Made by a program: the position numbers and the translations under genes. DNA of 10,685 nucleotides from Acidobacteriota bacterium. GTDB lineage: Bacteria; Acidobacteriota; Vicinamibacteria; Vicinamibacterales; Vicinamibacteraceae. Below are positions 5,320 through 10,685 of the stretch, in pieces. Below the pieces are notes generated by a model. It had not been told where the DNA came from. It searched no databases and saw only the letters and a program-made list of their open reading frames with translations. The stretch covers positions 1 to 10,685 of the forward strand of contig JAEZDP010000458.1 in the NCBI GenBank assembly GCA_023418055.1, read 5' to 3'. Within the stretch, counting starts at the first letter, position 1. The number at the start of each line of letters is the position of its first letter.

Positions 5320-5711
5320 AGCCTCAACGCCAATAGCATCTATCAGCGCGAAGATTGAATTCGCACGCAGGTAGAGATCTGTCAGCCACTCTGACTGGAC
5401 GAAGATGGACGGGTTGCCGTCGTGGCGATACTGTCAGATACACTGCACGAACGCGGACCTCGGGAGCGTCACCCGCACTTCGTGAAAGCGCGTGTTCACG
5501 TTCGGGTACCACGACAACTCGAGTACCTCATCAAACCGAGCCCTCACTGCCGCATAGCTGACCAGGTACGTCGGGTCGTACTCCTTGCCTGCGTAGAGCT
5601 CCAGCACTCCCGCTCAAACTCTGGCATGTCCTTCACGTCGATCAGATACAGATCCCGATCCGCCGGGACTTCAGAGGACGCGTAGTGCTTGAAGTTCGGG
5701 TGGTCGAACAT
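5314..5711 (-). pseudogene. 5' part of an unknown gene, cut by the IS, with frameshift and stop
   Basis: Reading leftwards from ATG 5711: FDHPNFKHYASSEVPADRDL, YLIDVKDMPEFERE, then after a one-base deletion near 5606 LELYAGKEYDPTYLVSYAAV, RARFDEVLELSWYPNVNTRF, HEVRVTLPRSAFVQCI. A TGA (5434-5436) interrupts, after which the same frame goes on QYRHDGNPSIFVQSEWLTDL, YLRANSIFALIDAIGVEAAL up to the IS edge. The three parts together read as the first ~133 residues of a soluble protein of unknown family. Its start lies 15 nt after the PIN toxin stop, so it was probably the third gene of that operon. Frameshift, stop and IS insertion leave it non-functional. Confidence 0.6.
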
Positions 5712-5726
5712 GCTGACGACGAGCCC

Positions 5727-6146
5727 CTATCCCTCTATCAACCAGCTGAGGGCGGCGGCCGGATCGATTACCGGCAGTGGCGGGTCAGGGTAGCCATCGG
5801 GATCGCGCGTCACGAGCGCGTCACAGCTGCTGGCCTCTGCGGTGGCCGCACAGACGGCATCCTCGAAGTCCGGCCAGGTCAAGGTCAGCGCCCGTCTGAC
5901 GACCTCGTCGTTGACGGCGGCGACGCTAAAGACGCCAACAAGTCGCTCGACGCCTTCGCGGGCAAACGCGGCTCCACGAGCCTTCTCCAGGATGTAGAAG
6001 ATGGTGGTCACGCCGTGGGCCGGAACCAGACCCTGCCCGTGGCCCTGTTCGATGGCCGCCCAAAGCGCCGCCGACACGTCAGCATCCGGCTGCCGATCAA
6101 GAATGACGTCGAGGAAGACGTTGAGGTCGAGCAGAAATCGCTTCAC
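5727..6146 (-). CDS. vapC: PIN domain toxin (VapC-like)
   Basis: A 139-residue PIN ribonuclease. It opens with KRFLLDLNVFLDVILDRQP (D7 in place of the first catalytic Asp). E54 lies in TTIFYILEKARG, D96 in WPDFEDAVCAATA and D115 in DALVTRDPDGYP, giving the four-acid metal site of the fold. The segment LPVIDPAAALSWLIEG is the usual C-terminal 'location' strand and helix. Its ATG overlaps the antitoxin stop by 4 nt (ATGA, 6143-6146), so production is coupled to the antitoxin. PIN toxins of this kind cut RNA (tRNA or rRNA in studied cases) to stop growth. All motifs are intact, so it is expected to be functional. The gene order antitoxin-toxin is standard VapBC. Confidence 0.93.
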   Translation of the reverse strand: MKRFLLDLNVFLDVILDRQPDADVSAALWAAIEQGHGQGLVPAHGVTTIFYILEKARGAAFAREGVERLVGVFSVAAVNDEVVRRALTLTWPDFEDAVCAATAEASSCDALVTRDPDGYPDPPLPVIDPAAALSWLIEG

Positions 6147-6370
6147 CGGTACTTCCGGTCGAGATGCTGGGTGTAGGCGTCAGCGGATACGCCGCGCGCC
6201 GCTCCTCGGAGCATGCTCAAGACCGGTGTCTGATCCTCGGACTTGGGCGGCCTGGACAGCAAGCCGAGGTACCGCTCGACGAGCCTGGAGACCGATGTCC
6301 CTCGGGCGGCGGCATACCGCTTGGCGTCCCGGACGACCTGTTCGTCAACGCTCAGCGTCAGCTTCGACAT
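6143..6370 (-). CDS. RHH-type antitoxin (DUF6364-like)
   Basis: A 75-residue protein with an N-terminal ribbon-helix-helix: SKLTLSVDEQVVRDAKRYAA, ARGTSVSRLVERYLGLL. The LTLSVDE strand contacts DNA and the two helices make the dimer. The tail (residues ~40-75: RPPKSEDQTPVLSMLRGAAR and on) is the expected toxin-binding extension. The pattern fits the DUF6364 group, often paired with PIN toxins. It is the first gene of the operon and overlaps the toxin by 4 nt. A perfect palindrome 9 bases upstream is the likely operator for autoregulation. There is no Shine-Dalgarno sequence before the ATG and the -10 box sits only 6 bases from it, so the mRNA may be leaderless. Confidence 0.9.
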   Translation of the reverse strand: MSKLTLSVDEQVVRDAKRYAAARGTSVSRLVERYLGLLSRPPKSEDQTPVLSMLRGAARGVSADAYTQHLDRKYR

Positions 6371-6401
6371 ATACGTATTGTATCACACGTGTGATACGTA
6401 T
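6371..6401 (-). promoter_or_regulatory. Palindromic operator and -10 box of the PIN toxin operon
   Basis: GTATCACACGTGTGATAC (6380-6397) is a perfect 18-bp palindrome. It is flanked by two copies of ATACGTAT (6371-6378 and 6394-6401), each itself palindromic and overlapping the central element on the right. On the minus strand TACAAT (6382 to 6377) makes a good -10 box, placing the transcription start at or next to the A of the ATG (6370). No -35 match is seen at the usual distance. The arrangement would let a dimeric RHH repressor cover the promoter core. Confidence 0.75.
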
Positions 6402-6500
6402 CGGCCTAGGCCCTGAGGCTCGGCGCCCTTGGCCCTCGCGCTGACCGGCTGTAACGTTCTACCGCCGCTCTGGATGCGGGACGGACCCGTCATCAGGCGA

Positions 6501-6506
6501 TACAAT
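6501..6506 (+). promoter_or_regulatory. Possible -10 box before the DUF4258 gene
   Basis: TACAAT lies 10 bases before the GTG at 6517, in otherwise GC-rich DNA, and would start transcription at about 6512-6514. No convincing -35 box is present. If used, the leader is only a few bases, like that of the divergent PIN toxin operon. Confidence 0.35.
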
Positions 6507-6516
6507 TGCCCCTCCA

Positions 6517-6774
6517 GTGCCGACCTTCCCGGAGTGGTGGACGTGGGACCTGTCGTTTACCGGCCACGCCGAAATGCGTATGGAACAGCGCGGCGTGACC
6601 GAGGTCGAACTGCGGGCTATGCTTGAGCGAGCCACGGGTGTTCGACCGAACGTGGCGGAGGGCCGATTCATGATCGACGTGCGGCATCAGGGCAGTCAGT
6701 GGATGGTGATAGTCGAGCCCGACGCCGAGGCCAGGCTGCTCGTCGTCGTGACCGCTTACGAGGTGTCTGGATGA
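6517..6774 (+). CDS. DUF4258 domain protein, probable toxin-like partner
   Basis: An 85-residue protein with the DUF4258 signature: FTGHAEMRMEQRGVTEVELR (H17, R21 and R25 in the conserved HAxxRMxxRG pattern), then ATGVRPNVAEGRFMIDVRHQ and WMVIVEPDAEARLLVVVTAY, a series of beta strands. The fold is related to small RelE/BrnT-like domains, and family members often sit next to a putative antitoxin. The start is GTG 6517 because the PEWWTWDLSF lead-in looks like part of the protein; an internal ATG would remove the conserved His. It overlaps the next gene by 4 nt (ATGA, 6771-6774), so the two are translated together. Toxicity has not been shown for this branch as far as I know; that is inference from gene pairing. 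Confidence 0.82.
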   Translation: MPTFPEWWTWDLSFTGHAEMRMEQRGVTEVELRAMLERATGVRPNVAEGRFMIDVRHQGSQWMVIVEPDAEARLLVVVTAYEVSG

Positions 6775-7043
6775 CCGAACGATCGCTGCAGGTCACGTAT
6801 CGCAAGGGCCGTCCCTTCGCCGCTTACCTCCACTTGTCGCACGCGACGGGCGAGAAAAGCGTGCGGACCGTGGGAACGCCGGACGGGTTGCTGGTTGTCG
6901 ACTACAACAGCGTCGGCCAAGCCTTGGGGGTAGAGATCACGGCCCCCCAGGCCGTTTCACTGGAACGGATCAACGAGCTTCTTGTGTCGCTCGGTGAGCC
7001 ACCGCTGGCGGATCAAGAGTACAAGCCGGTGAGGGCAGCGTAG
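6771..7043 (+). CDS. DUF2283-like protein, partner of the DUF4258 gene
   Basis: A 90-residue protein: SLQVTYRKGRPFAAYLHLSH, then GLLVVDYNSVGQALGVEITA (D44 and the GVEI strand), then a helix LERINELLVSLGEPPL. The Y-x-n-YLHLS strand followed by VDY-x5-ALGVEI is the DUF2283 pattern, a small protein commonly paired with DUF4258. The start at 6771 overlaps the previous stop (ATGA), showing translational coupling and one operon. Nothing in it looks like a DNA-binding domain, so if it is the antitoxin it would act by binding the partner; another protein would have to regulate the operon. It ends 58 bases before the HsdR-like fragment. The family match is good; the role is inferred. Confidence 0.78.
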   Translation: MTERSLQVTYRKGRPFAAYLHLSHATGEKSVRTVGTPDGLLVVDYNSVGQALGVEITAPQAVSLERINELLVSLGEPPLADQEYKPVRAA

Positions 7044-7101
7044 CCGCATCGCAGTCGCCAGGCAGTGCCCCTATCCAGCCTCCTGAGATGCGTCGACGCA
7101 C

Positions 7102-7485
7102 ATGCTCAAGGTAGACGAAGGTCACGCAGCCCTTTCCACGATTGCCAGAACGTACGGGCAGTTGCAGCTCTTCGAAGCGAACGAAGCTGAGACACGGCTC
7201 AAGGTCATCGACGAGGTCGTTTTCAACGTTCTTGGCTGGACCAAGCCCGATGTCAGTCTGGAAGAGCGGGTGGCAGAAGACGGCTCGACAACCTTCGCGG
7301 ACTACATCATTCGAACTGCCACAACGGCGGTCTTGATCGAAGCGAAGCGCGCCTCCACGACGTTCGCCCTTCCGACCAGGAAGGTAAGGCTGCGACTCGG
7401 CGGCGCCCTCTCGGAGGGAGACGTCGGTCAGGCCATCCGGCAGGCTCGGGACTACTGTCGCTCGAAGGGAATCCCATTCGGAACT
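7102..7485 (+). pseudogene. HsdR-like N-terminal nuclease domain, truncated
   Basis: From ATG 7102 the frame reads LFEANEAETRLKVIDEVVFN, VLGWTKPDVSLEERV, then TTFADYIIRTATTAVLIEAK and AIRQARDYCRSKGIPF. This is the N-terminal domain of type I restriction R-like proteins (HSDR_N), a PD-(D/E)xK nuclease with D67 and E80-x-K82. The domain normally goes on with a V-x-TNG-x-W strand and then several hundred more residues or a second domain. Here similarity stops after GIPF at about residue 126 (base ~7480). The frame stays open to 7857 only because it runs antisense through the PIN remnant and the EthD gene. So the gene has lost its 3' part at about 7480-7490. Nuclease motif intact, protein incomplete. 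Confidence 0.72.
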
Positions 7486-7491
7486 GGCGAG

Positions 7492-7611
7492 TCAACGCCG
7501 AGGCGGTCGCATCTGCCGACTCACGAACTGTCGCGGCGACCGCATCTCGACGCCCGAGTAGCTGGCGAGTGTCAGCAGGTCGGCATCACCGCTCCCTATC
7601 GCGTCACGGCC
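7492..7611 (-). pseudogene. C-terminal remnant of a PIN-family toxin
   Basis: On the minus strand a frame without a start reads GRDAIGSGDADLLTLASYSG, VEMRSPRQFVSRQM and stops at TGA 7492-7494. SGDADLL-x-L-x-S(Y/F)-x-G followed by SPRQF is the typical end of the 'putative toxin component, PIN family' group, with the last metal-binding Asp pair in SGDADLL. Only about 39 residues remain; the first ~100 are absent because the EthD gene's stop codon lies at 7617-7619. It converges on the truncated HsdR fragment. This marks the rearranged edge of the accessory region. Confidence 0.62.
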
Positions 7612-7616
7612 ATGCG

Positions 7617-8006
7617 TCACAGATTCCTGCCCAGCATGATCGTCGGCCTGATGTCGGTGAACTTCGCAATGTCCGCCCGCACATCGGCCATCGCCGGGTT
7701 GGCAAGGCCCGCCTGCAACGCCTCGGACGAGGGGAACTGGAAGTGCGCGATCATCACGTACGGGGCGGGCGTGTCGCCCATGGGCATCCCTTCGATGAGG
7801 ACCACGCTCGCGGCGTTCATGACCTTCATCGCCAGCGGGATGTGCGTGGACCGGTAGTAGCTCAGGTCGAACCGGGCGCCCTCCTGGCTCGGGTAGATCG
7901 CATTCAGGCTGACCGTCTGCTGCGCCGCGGTAGATGGAGCGGGCAACGCCGCCACCGCCCCCAGACCCGCCGCCGCTCCCACCACGAACTCGCGTCTGTT
8001 CACCAT
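7617..8006 (-). CDS. EthD family protein with Tat signal
   Basis: A 129-residue protein. The N-terminus NRREFVVGAAAGLGAVAALP with R4-R5 and the tail APSTAAQQ is a twin-arginine signal peptide. The mature part has the EthD (ferredoxin-like, dimeric alpha-beta barrel) pattern: IYPSQEGARFDLSYYRSTHI, PLAMKV, then YVMIAHFQFPSSEALQAGLA and ADIAKFTDIRP. EthD proteins were named from an ether-degradation cluster; their exact role is unclear, but many act in oxidative breakdown pathways. A good ribosome binding site (GGAGA) lies about 7 bases before the ATG at 8006. It is the last gene of the minus-strand cluster, 73 bases after the epimerase-like gene. Folded export by Tat would put it in the same compartment as its neighbours. 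Confidence 0.85.
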   Translation of the reverse strand: MVNRREFVVGAAAGLGAVAALPAPSTAAQQTVSLNAIYPSQEGARFDLSYYRSTHIPLAMKVMNAASVVLIEGMPMGDTPAPYVMIAHFQFPSSEALQAGLANPAMADVRADIAKFTDIRPTIMLGRNL

Positions 8007-8079
8007 CGTCGCGTCTCCTTGTGCTTAAGTGTTGGCGGCGCGGTTGCACCGGAGGTGCGCGCCGGCCGGTCCAGCACGG

Positions 8080-8967
8080 CTACCGCGCCGCGCCGGCCAT
8101 CTGCTTGAGGAACGTCAGCGCCGGCCCGCAATCGCCCTTCACGTCGGACGAGTTCGCCTCGATGCTGATGCGGCCCTCGTAGCCGATCGTTCGCAGGTTG
8201 TCGAAGAAGCGGCGATAGCGCACCTCGTCGCCCTCCTGCATGGGGAAGCCCCGCCCCGCTGGATCGGCAATCTGCAGGTGCACGATGAGGTCCTTCGCGC
8301 CGAGGATGACGTCGGCGTCCTCGTTCTCGAACGCGAGGTGATAGAAGTCCACGATGATGCGGACCTTCGGGTGGTTCACCTCACGCGCAAGCCGGGCGGC
8401 CTCGGCGACGGTGTTGATGATGTTGCTCTCGGGCTTGCGCAGCGGCTCGATGGCGACGACCATGCCGTAGTTGCGCGCCTGGATGATGTCTCCCGCGGTG
8501 CGCAGGAACGTCTTGAGCTGCTCCCACGCCCGCTCGCGCGGGAACCCCTCGGGAAACGATCGCGCGCCAGGGCTCCCGAAGACGATCGCCTTGGCGCCGA
8601 GGCTGTCGGCAAGCGCGAGCGAGCGCCCGAGGAAGTCCTTGATGCGGCCCTCGTCGACCGTCGGCCCGGTGAGCTTGATGTCGGCACCCGGCAGGAACCA
8701 GTTCATCGTCTCGATGCGTATGCCCGCAGCCGACATCGCACGCAACTGCTCCTGCCGCTCCGCGTCGGACAGGGCCAGCGTCTTGGCAAGCCCCGGCTCG
8801 ATGTAGTCGTAGCCGCACGCCGCAATCACCGCGGCATCACGCAGCGGCTCCACGTCGCCGAACGTAGCGATGCCATAGCGCAGCGACAGCCCCTGACCGT
8901 GTGCCGTCGCCGGCAGGAGGACCGCGGCCAGCACCGCCAGGGCACCGCTCCAATATGCAGGTCTCAT
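8080..8967 (-). CDS. Sugar phosphate isomerase/epimerase-like TIM barrel, exported
   Basis: A 295-residue protein of the AP-endonuclease-2-like (xylose isomerase-like) TIM barrel family. The N-terminus RPAYWSGALAVLAAVLLPAT followed by AHGQG is a Sec signal peptide with an A-x-A-like site, so it acts in the periplasm. Metal ligands are visible at strand ends: E174 in VAIEPL, D207 in IIVDFYH, H230 in LIVHLQIAD and E270 in ISIEAN. The family reversibly isomerises or epimerises sugars and polyols (hydroxypyruvate isomerase, inosose dehydratase and tagatose/psicose epimerase are relatives); the substrate cannot be read from the sequence. It lies 46 bases after the laminin-B-like gene and 73 before EthD, all co-directional. 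Complete in length and motif. Secreted members of this family are common in Acidobacteriota-like and planctomycete genomes. Confidence 0.9.
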   Translation of the reverse strand: MRPAYWSGALAVLAAVLLPATAHGQGLSLRYGIATFGDVEPLRDAAVIAACGYDYIEPGLAKTLALSDAERQEQLRAMSAAGIRIETMNWFLPGADIKLTGPTVDEGRIKDFLGRSLALADSLGAKAIVFGSPGARSFPEGFPRERAWEQLKTFLRTAGDIIQARNYGMVVAIEPLRKPESNIINTVAEAARLAREVNHPKVRIIVDFYHLAFENEDADVILGAKDLIVHLQIADPAGRGFPMQEGDEVRYRRFFDNLRTIGYEGRISIEANSSDVKGDCGPALTFLKQMAGAAR

Positions 8968-9013
8968 ATGCGCGCTACTCTGACAGGGACGCGCGAAAAG
9001 TCAAAACGGCCGG

Positions 9014-9604
9014 TCAGTGCGGGGCCAGCAGGACGACCGCGTCGAGCGCCCCCTCGTCAGGTCCCGTGACGAACTCGCCGCGGATGTGCAGCCGCGTGGC
9101 GTCGCGCAGCACGTCGCGCATCTGCGCCGCCGTCGCCTCAGTGGTCCAGTTCCACCGCCAGCCCGCGCCCGCGCTCAACGGCACCGCGTACGCACGCCAC
9201 TCGACACCCGGCGAACGCTCGAACCTGAACGACAGCCGTCCCGCCGGCCCCTGAATCACCACGTCGTCGTCGAGGTACGCGCCAATCGTCTCCGACTGCT
9301 TCAGGTTGAAGCGGAGGACGCCCCCTTCGGCAGACCGCAGGTGCATCAGGAGGCTCTTGGGTGCGCTGAAATACCACGTCTCGCCGGCGGCCTCGTCGGT
9401 GCCCGAGATGTATCCGCCCGGCACGCCGCCCTCGGCATGCCAGGTCGGATCGAGGTCACCGGTGTCGCCCGCAATCCGCCAACCCTCGGCGGATTCCTCG
9501 AAGTGATAAGTGATGAGGCCCACATCGGACACGCCACCGGCATACGTACAGGCCGCGGCCCCCATCGCTCCACACAACAAGACCGCGAGGGGGCGCGCCC
9601 TCAC
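9014..9604 (-). CDS. Laminin-B-like domain lipoprotein
   Basis: A 196-residue protein. The GTG at 9604 overlaps the TGA of the upstream gene (GTGA, 9601-9604), which fixes the start: RARPLAVLLCGAMGAAACTY is then a lipoprotein signal peptide with Cys19 as the acylated residue (AAAC, a permissive lipobox). Residues ~30-195 follow the laminin B pattern: TYHFEESAEGWRIAGD, PTWHAEGGVPGGYISGTDEA, TWYFSAPKSLL, GGVLRFNLKQSET, DDDVVIQGPAGRLSFRF, a WRAYAVPLS strand and IRGEFVTGPDEGALDAVVL. The domain is a beta-sandwich thought to bind carbohydrate or protein at the cell surface. Coupling to a molybdenum hydroxylase is unusual. The longer frame extending upstream past 9604 is antisense-like noise over the other gene and is not used. 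Confidence 0.8.
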   Translation of the reverse strand: MRARPLAVLLCGAMGAAACTYAGGVSDVGLITYHFEESAEGWRIAGDTGDLDPTWHAEGGVPGGYISGTDEAAGETWYFSAPKSLLMHLRSAEGGVLRFNLKQSETIGAYLDDDVVIQGPAGRLSFRFERSPGVEWRAYAVPLSAGAGWRWNWTTEATAAQMRDVLRDATRLHIRGEFVTGPDEGALDAVVLLAPH

Positions 9605-10685
9605 GCCCAGTGGTAGCCGAGCCGCGCCATCGGCAACGAGCGGATGCGCTCGCCCGTCGCCGCGAACACCGCGTTCGTAATGGCCGGTATCGCCGGTGGC
9701 AGTGACGGTTCGCCGAGACCCGTCGGATCGAAGTCGGTCTCGAGGAACCGCACGTGTACGGCTCCTGGCGTCTGTGCCATACGCGTGGGCGCGTACTCGT
9801 GGAAATTGGTCTGCACCACACGCCCGCGGTCGATCGTGATCTCCCACGACATCATGTGGCTCATCCCTTCGATGAACCCGCCTTCGACGAGGTTCTCGGC
9901 CGTGCTGGGATTGACGATCTGTCGTCCGATGTCCACCGCGCACCAGGCTTGGGGAATCTTCACGCCCTTCGTGTCGTCGACCACCGCCTCGACGACATAG
10001 GCCACGTAGCCCGCGTGCGCGAACTGGAACGCCACGCCCAGACCCGTCCCTGGCGGCAGGGCGCCGCGACGGCCCCAGTTCGACATGTCGCGCACCGCCT
10101 CGAGCACGCCGATGGCGCGCTCCGGGTTGAAGCCGCCGGCCGGTCCCCCACCCGCCGGACGCTTCAACACGTCGATGCGGTACTGCAGCGGGTCCTTGCC
10201 GGCCGCGATCGCGACCTCGTCGATGAACGACTGCATGACGAACGAGATGCCGTTGGTCGGCGGCGCTCGCAGCGCCCCGCCGGGAATGCCGAACGGCACC
10301 ACGTCGGCCGAGCTGACGTGGACGTTCTCCACGAACCCGCGCGGGAACTCGTTGGCCGGCACGCTCGACCGGGTGCTGGCGACGAATACCTGATGGGCGA
10401 TGAGCCCGCCGTCGGCATCGAGCCCGGCCTTGAGCACGTGGAACCCCGCGGGCCGGTACTGGTCGTGTGCCAGGTCGTCCTCGCGCGTCCACAGCAGCTT
10501 GACCGGCACGCTCGGCAGGCCTGCGGCCGCCCGCTCGTCGGCCACGCCTCGCGCGATGCGCGCGACCTCGATGTCGTAGTCGCTCACCAGCCGCCGGCCG
10601 AACCCACCGCCGCCCCGCACCATGTGCAGCGTGACGTGCTCGGGCGGGATCCCGGCGCCGAGTGCCGCGTTGTCCTTCGACGGAA
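9601..10685 (-). CDS. Molybdenum hydroxylase large subunit (IorB/CoxL-like), C-terminal part
   Basis: At least 360 residues of a xanthine oxidase-family molybdopterin subunit; the gene continues beyond the window edge. Visible motifs: HMVRGGGGFGRRLVSDYDIE (the GGGFGRR cofactor-contact loop), VKLLWTREDDLAHDQYRPAG, FVMQSFIDEVAIAAGKDPLQ, CAVDIGRQIVNPSTAENLVE and, near the end, GLGEPSLPPAIPAITNAVFA, where the Glu of GLGE is the catalytic base. The closest well-known relatives are isoquinoline 1-oxidoreductase beta and aldehyde dehydrogenases of this group, which hydroxylate N-heterocycles or aldehydes with a separate 2Fe-2S subunit, not seen here. Large subunits of this branch often carry a Tat signal, which would match the exported neighbours, but the N-terminus is outside the window. 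Its stop overlaps the lipoprotein start. Confidence 0.92.
   Translation of the reverse strand, partial: PSKDNAALGAGIPPEHVTLHMVRGGGGFGRRLVSDYDIEVARIARGVADERAAAGLPSVPVKLLWTREDDLAHDQYRPAGFHVLKAGLDADGGLIAHQVFVASTRSSVPANEFPRGFVENVHVSSADVVPFGIPGGALRAPPTNGISFVMQSFIDEVAIAAGKDPLQYRIDVLKRPAGGGPAGGFNPERAIGVLEAVRDMSNWGRRGALPPGTGLGVAFQFAHAGYVAYVVEAVVDDTKGVKIPQAWCAVDIGRQIVNPSTAENLVEGGFIEGMSHMMSWEITIDRGRVVQTNFHEYAPTRMAQTPGAVHVRFLETDFDPTGLGEPSLPPAIPAITNAVFAATGERIRSLPMARLGYHWA

Noticed and set aside
3868..5321. Target-site duplication of the IS
   Set aside because: The 8-9 bases next to the two ends do not match in either orientation; shifting the boundaries within the terminal repeats does not produce a match either.
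7486..7857. Continuation of the HsdR-like frame to its open end at 7857
   Set aside because: These codons are antisense to a PIN remnant and to the EthD gene, whose Tat signal, ribosome binding site and domain are clear.
8029..9069. Plus-strand frame of 346 codons opposite the isomerase-like gene
   Set aside because: Arg/His/Asp-rich composition without motifs; the minus strand holds a signal peptide, metal ligands and a full TIM-barrel family match.
9605..10492. Upstream extension of the laminin-B gene's frame
   Set aside because: It overlaps the molybdenum hydroxylase in another frame and reads as Arg/Gly-rich noise; the GTG at 9604 followed by a lipoprotein signal is the real start.
1..10685. 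tRNA, rRNA, CRISPR array or riboswitch
   Set aside because: No cloverleaf with a TTCRANNC arm, no regularly spaced repeats and no known aptamer pattern could be recognised by eye on either strand.

Overview
The window is high-GC bacterial DNA with two different parts. Roughly bases 1-7610 are an accessory patchwork of toxin-antitoxin-like modules, a complete IS256-family insertion sequence and many frameshifted or truncated gene pieces on both strands. From 7617 to the right edge lies an ordinary co-directional cluster on the minus strand. That cluster pairs a molybdenum hydroxylase large subunit (partial) with three small proteins predicted to be exported. GC content, the style of the families and the mix of exported sugar isomerase/EthD/molybdenum enzyme genes fit an environmental Acidobacteriota (Vicinamibacteria-like) genome. 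This is inference only; no rRNA or marker gene is present.

Layout, left to right. 1-379: no gene, but strong inverted repeats and a consensus -10 box just before a DUF433/DUF5615 antitoxin-toxin pair (380-1066, plus). 1119-1512: a one-TM protein split by a frameshift (plus). 1574-1974 and 1981-2436: two minus-strand genes of unknown function, 6 nt apart; the second in transcription order carries two compensable frameshifts. 2437-2742: no convincing gene. 2743-2895: the first third of a GIY-YIG protein (plus), running head-on into the end of a HigA-type antitoxin (2802-3167, minus), which follows a 5'-shortened HigB-type toxin (3164-3505, minus). 3464-3616 (plus) and 3631-3875 (minus): the converging 3' ends of two other gene fragments. 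3876-5313: an IS256-family element with intact transposase and matching terminal inverted repeats but no target-site duplication. 5314-5711: the 5' part of an unknown gene cut by the IS and further broken by a frameshift and a stop (minus). 5727-6370: an intact PIN toxin/RHH antitoxin operon (minus) with a perfect 18-bp palindromic operator and an apparently leaderless start. 6517-7043: an intact DUF4258/DUF2283 pair (plus). 7102-7485: the N-terminal nuclease domain of an HsdR-like protein, cut off (plus). 7492-7611: the last ~39 residues of a different PIN toxin (minus).

From 7617 on, transcription runs leftwards: molybdenum hydroxylase (9601-10685, partial), a lipoprotein with a laminin-B-like domain whose GTG start overlaps the previous stop (9014-9604), a signal-peptide-bearing sugar phosphate isomerase/epimerase-like TIM barrel (8080-8967) and a Tat-exported EthD-family protein (7617-8006). 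These look like one operon for chemistry outside the cytoplasm.

The main story of the left part is turnover: three small two-gene modules are intact, one (HigBA) is damaged at both ends, and at least seven other genes survive only as fragments or frameshifted copies. Several breaks fall in short homopolymer runs, so assembly error must be excluded before calling them biological.
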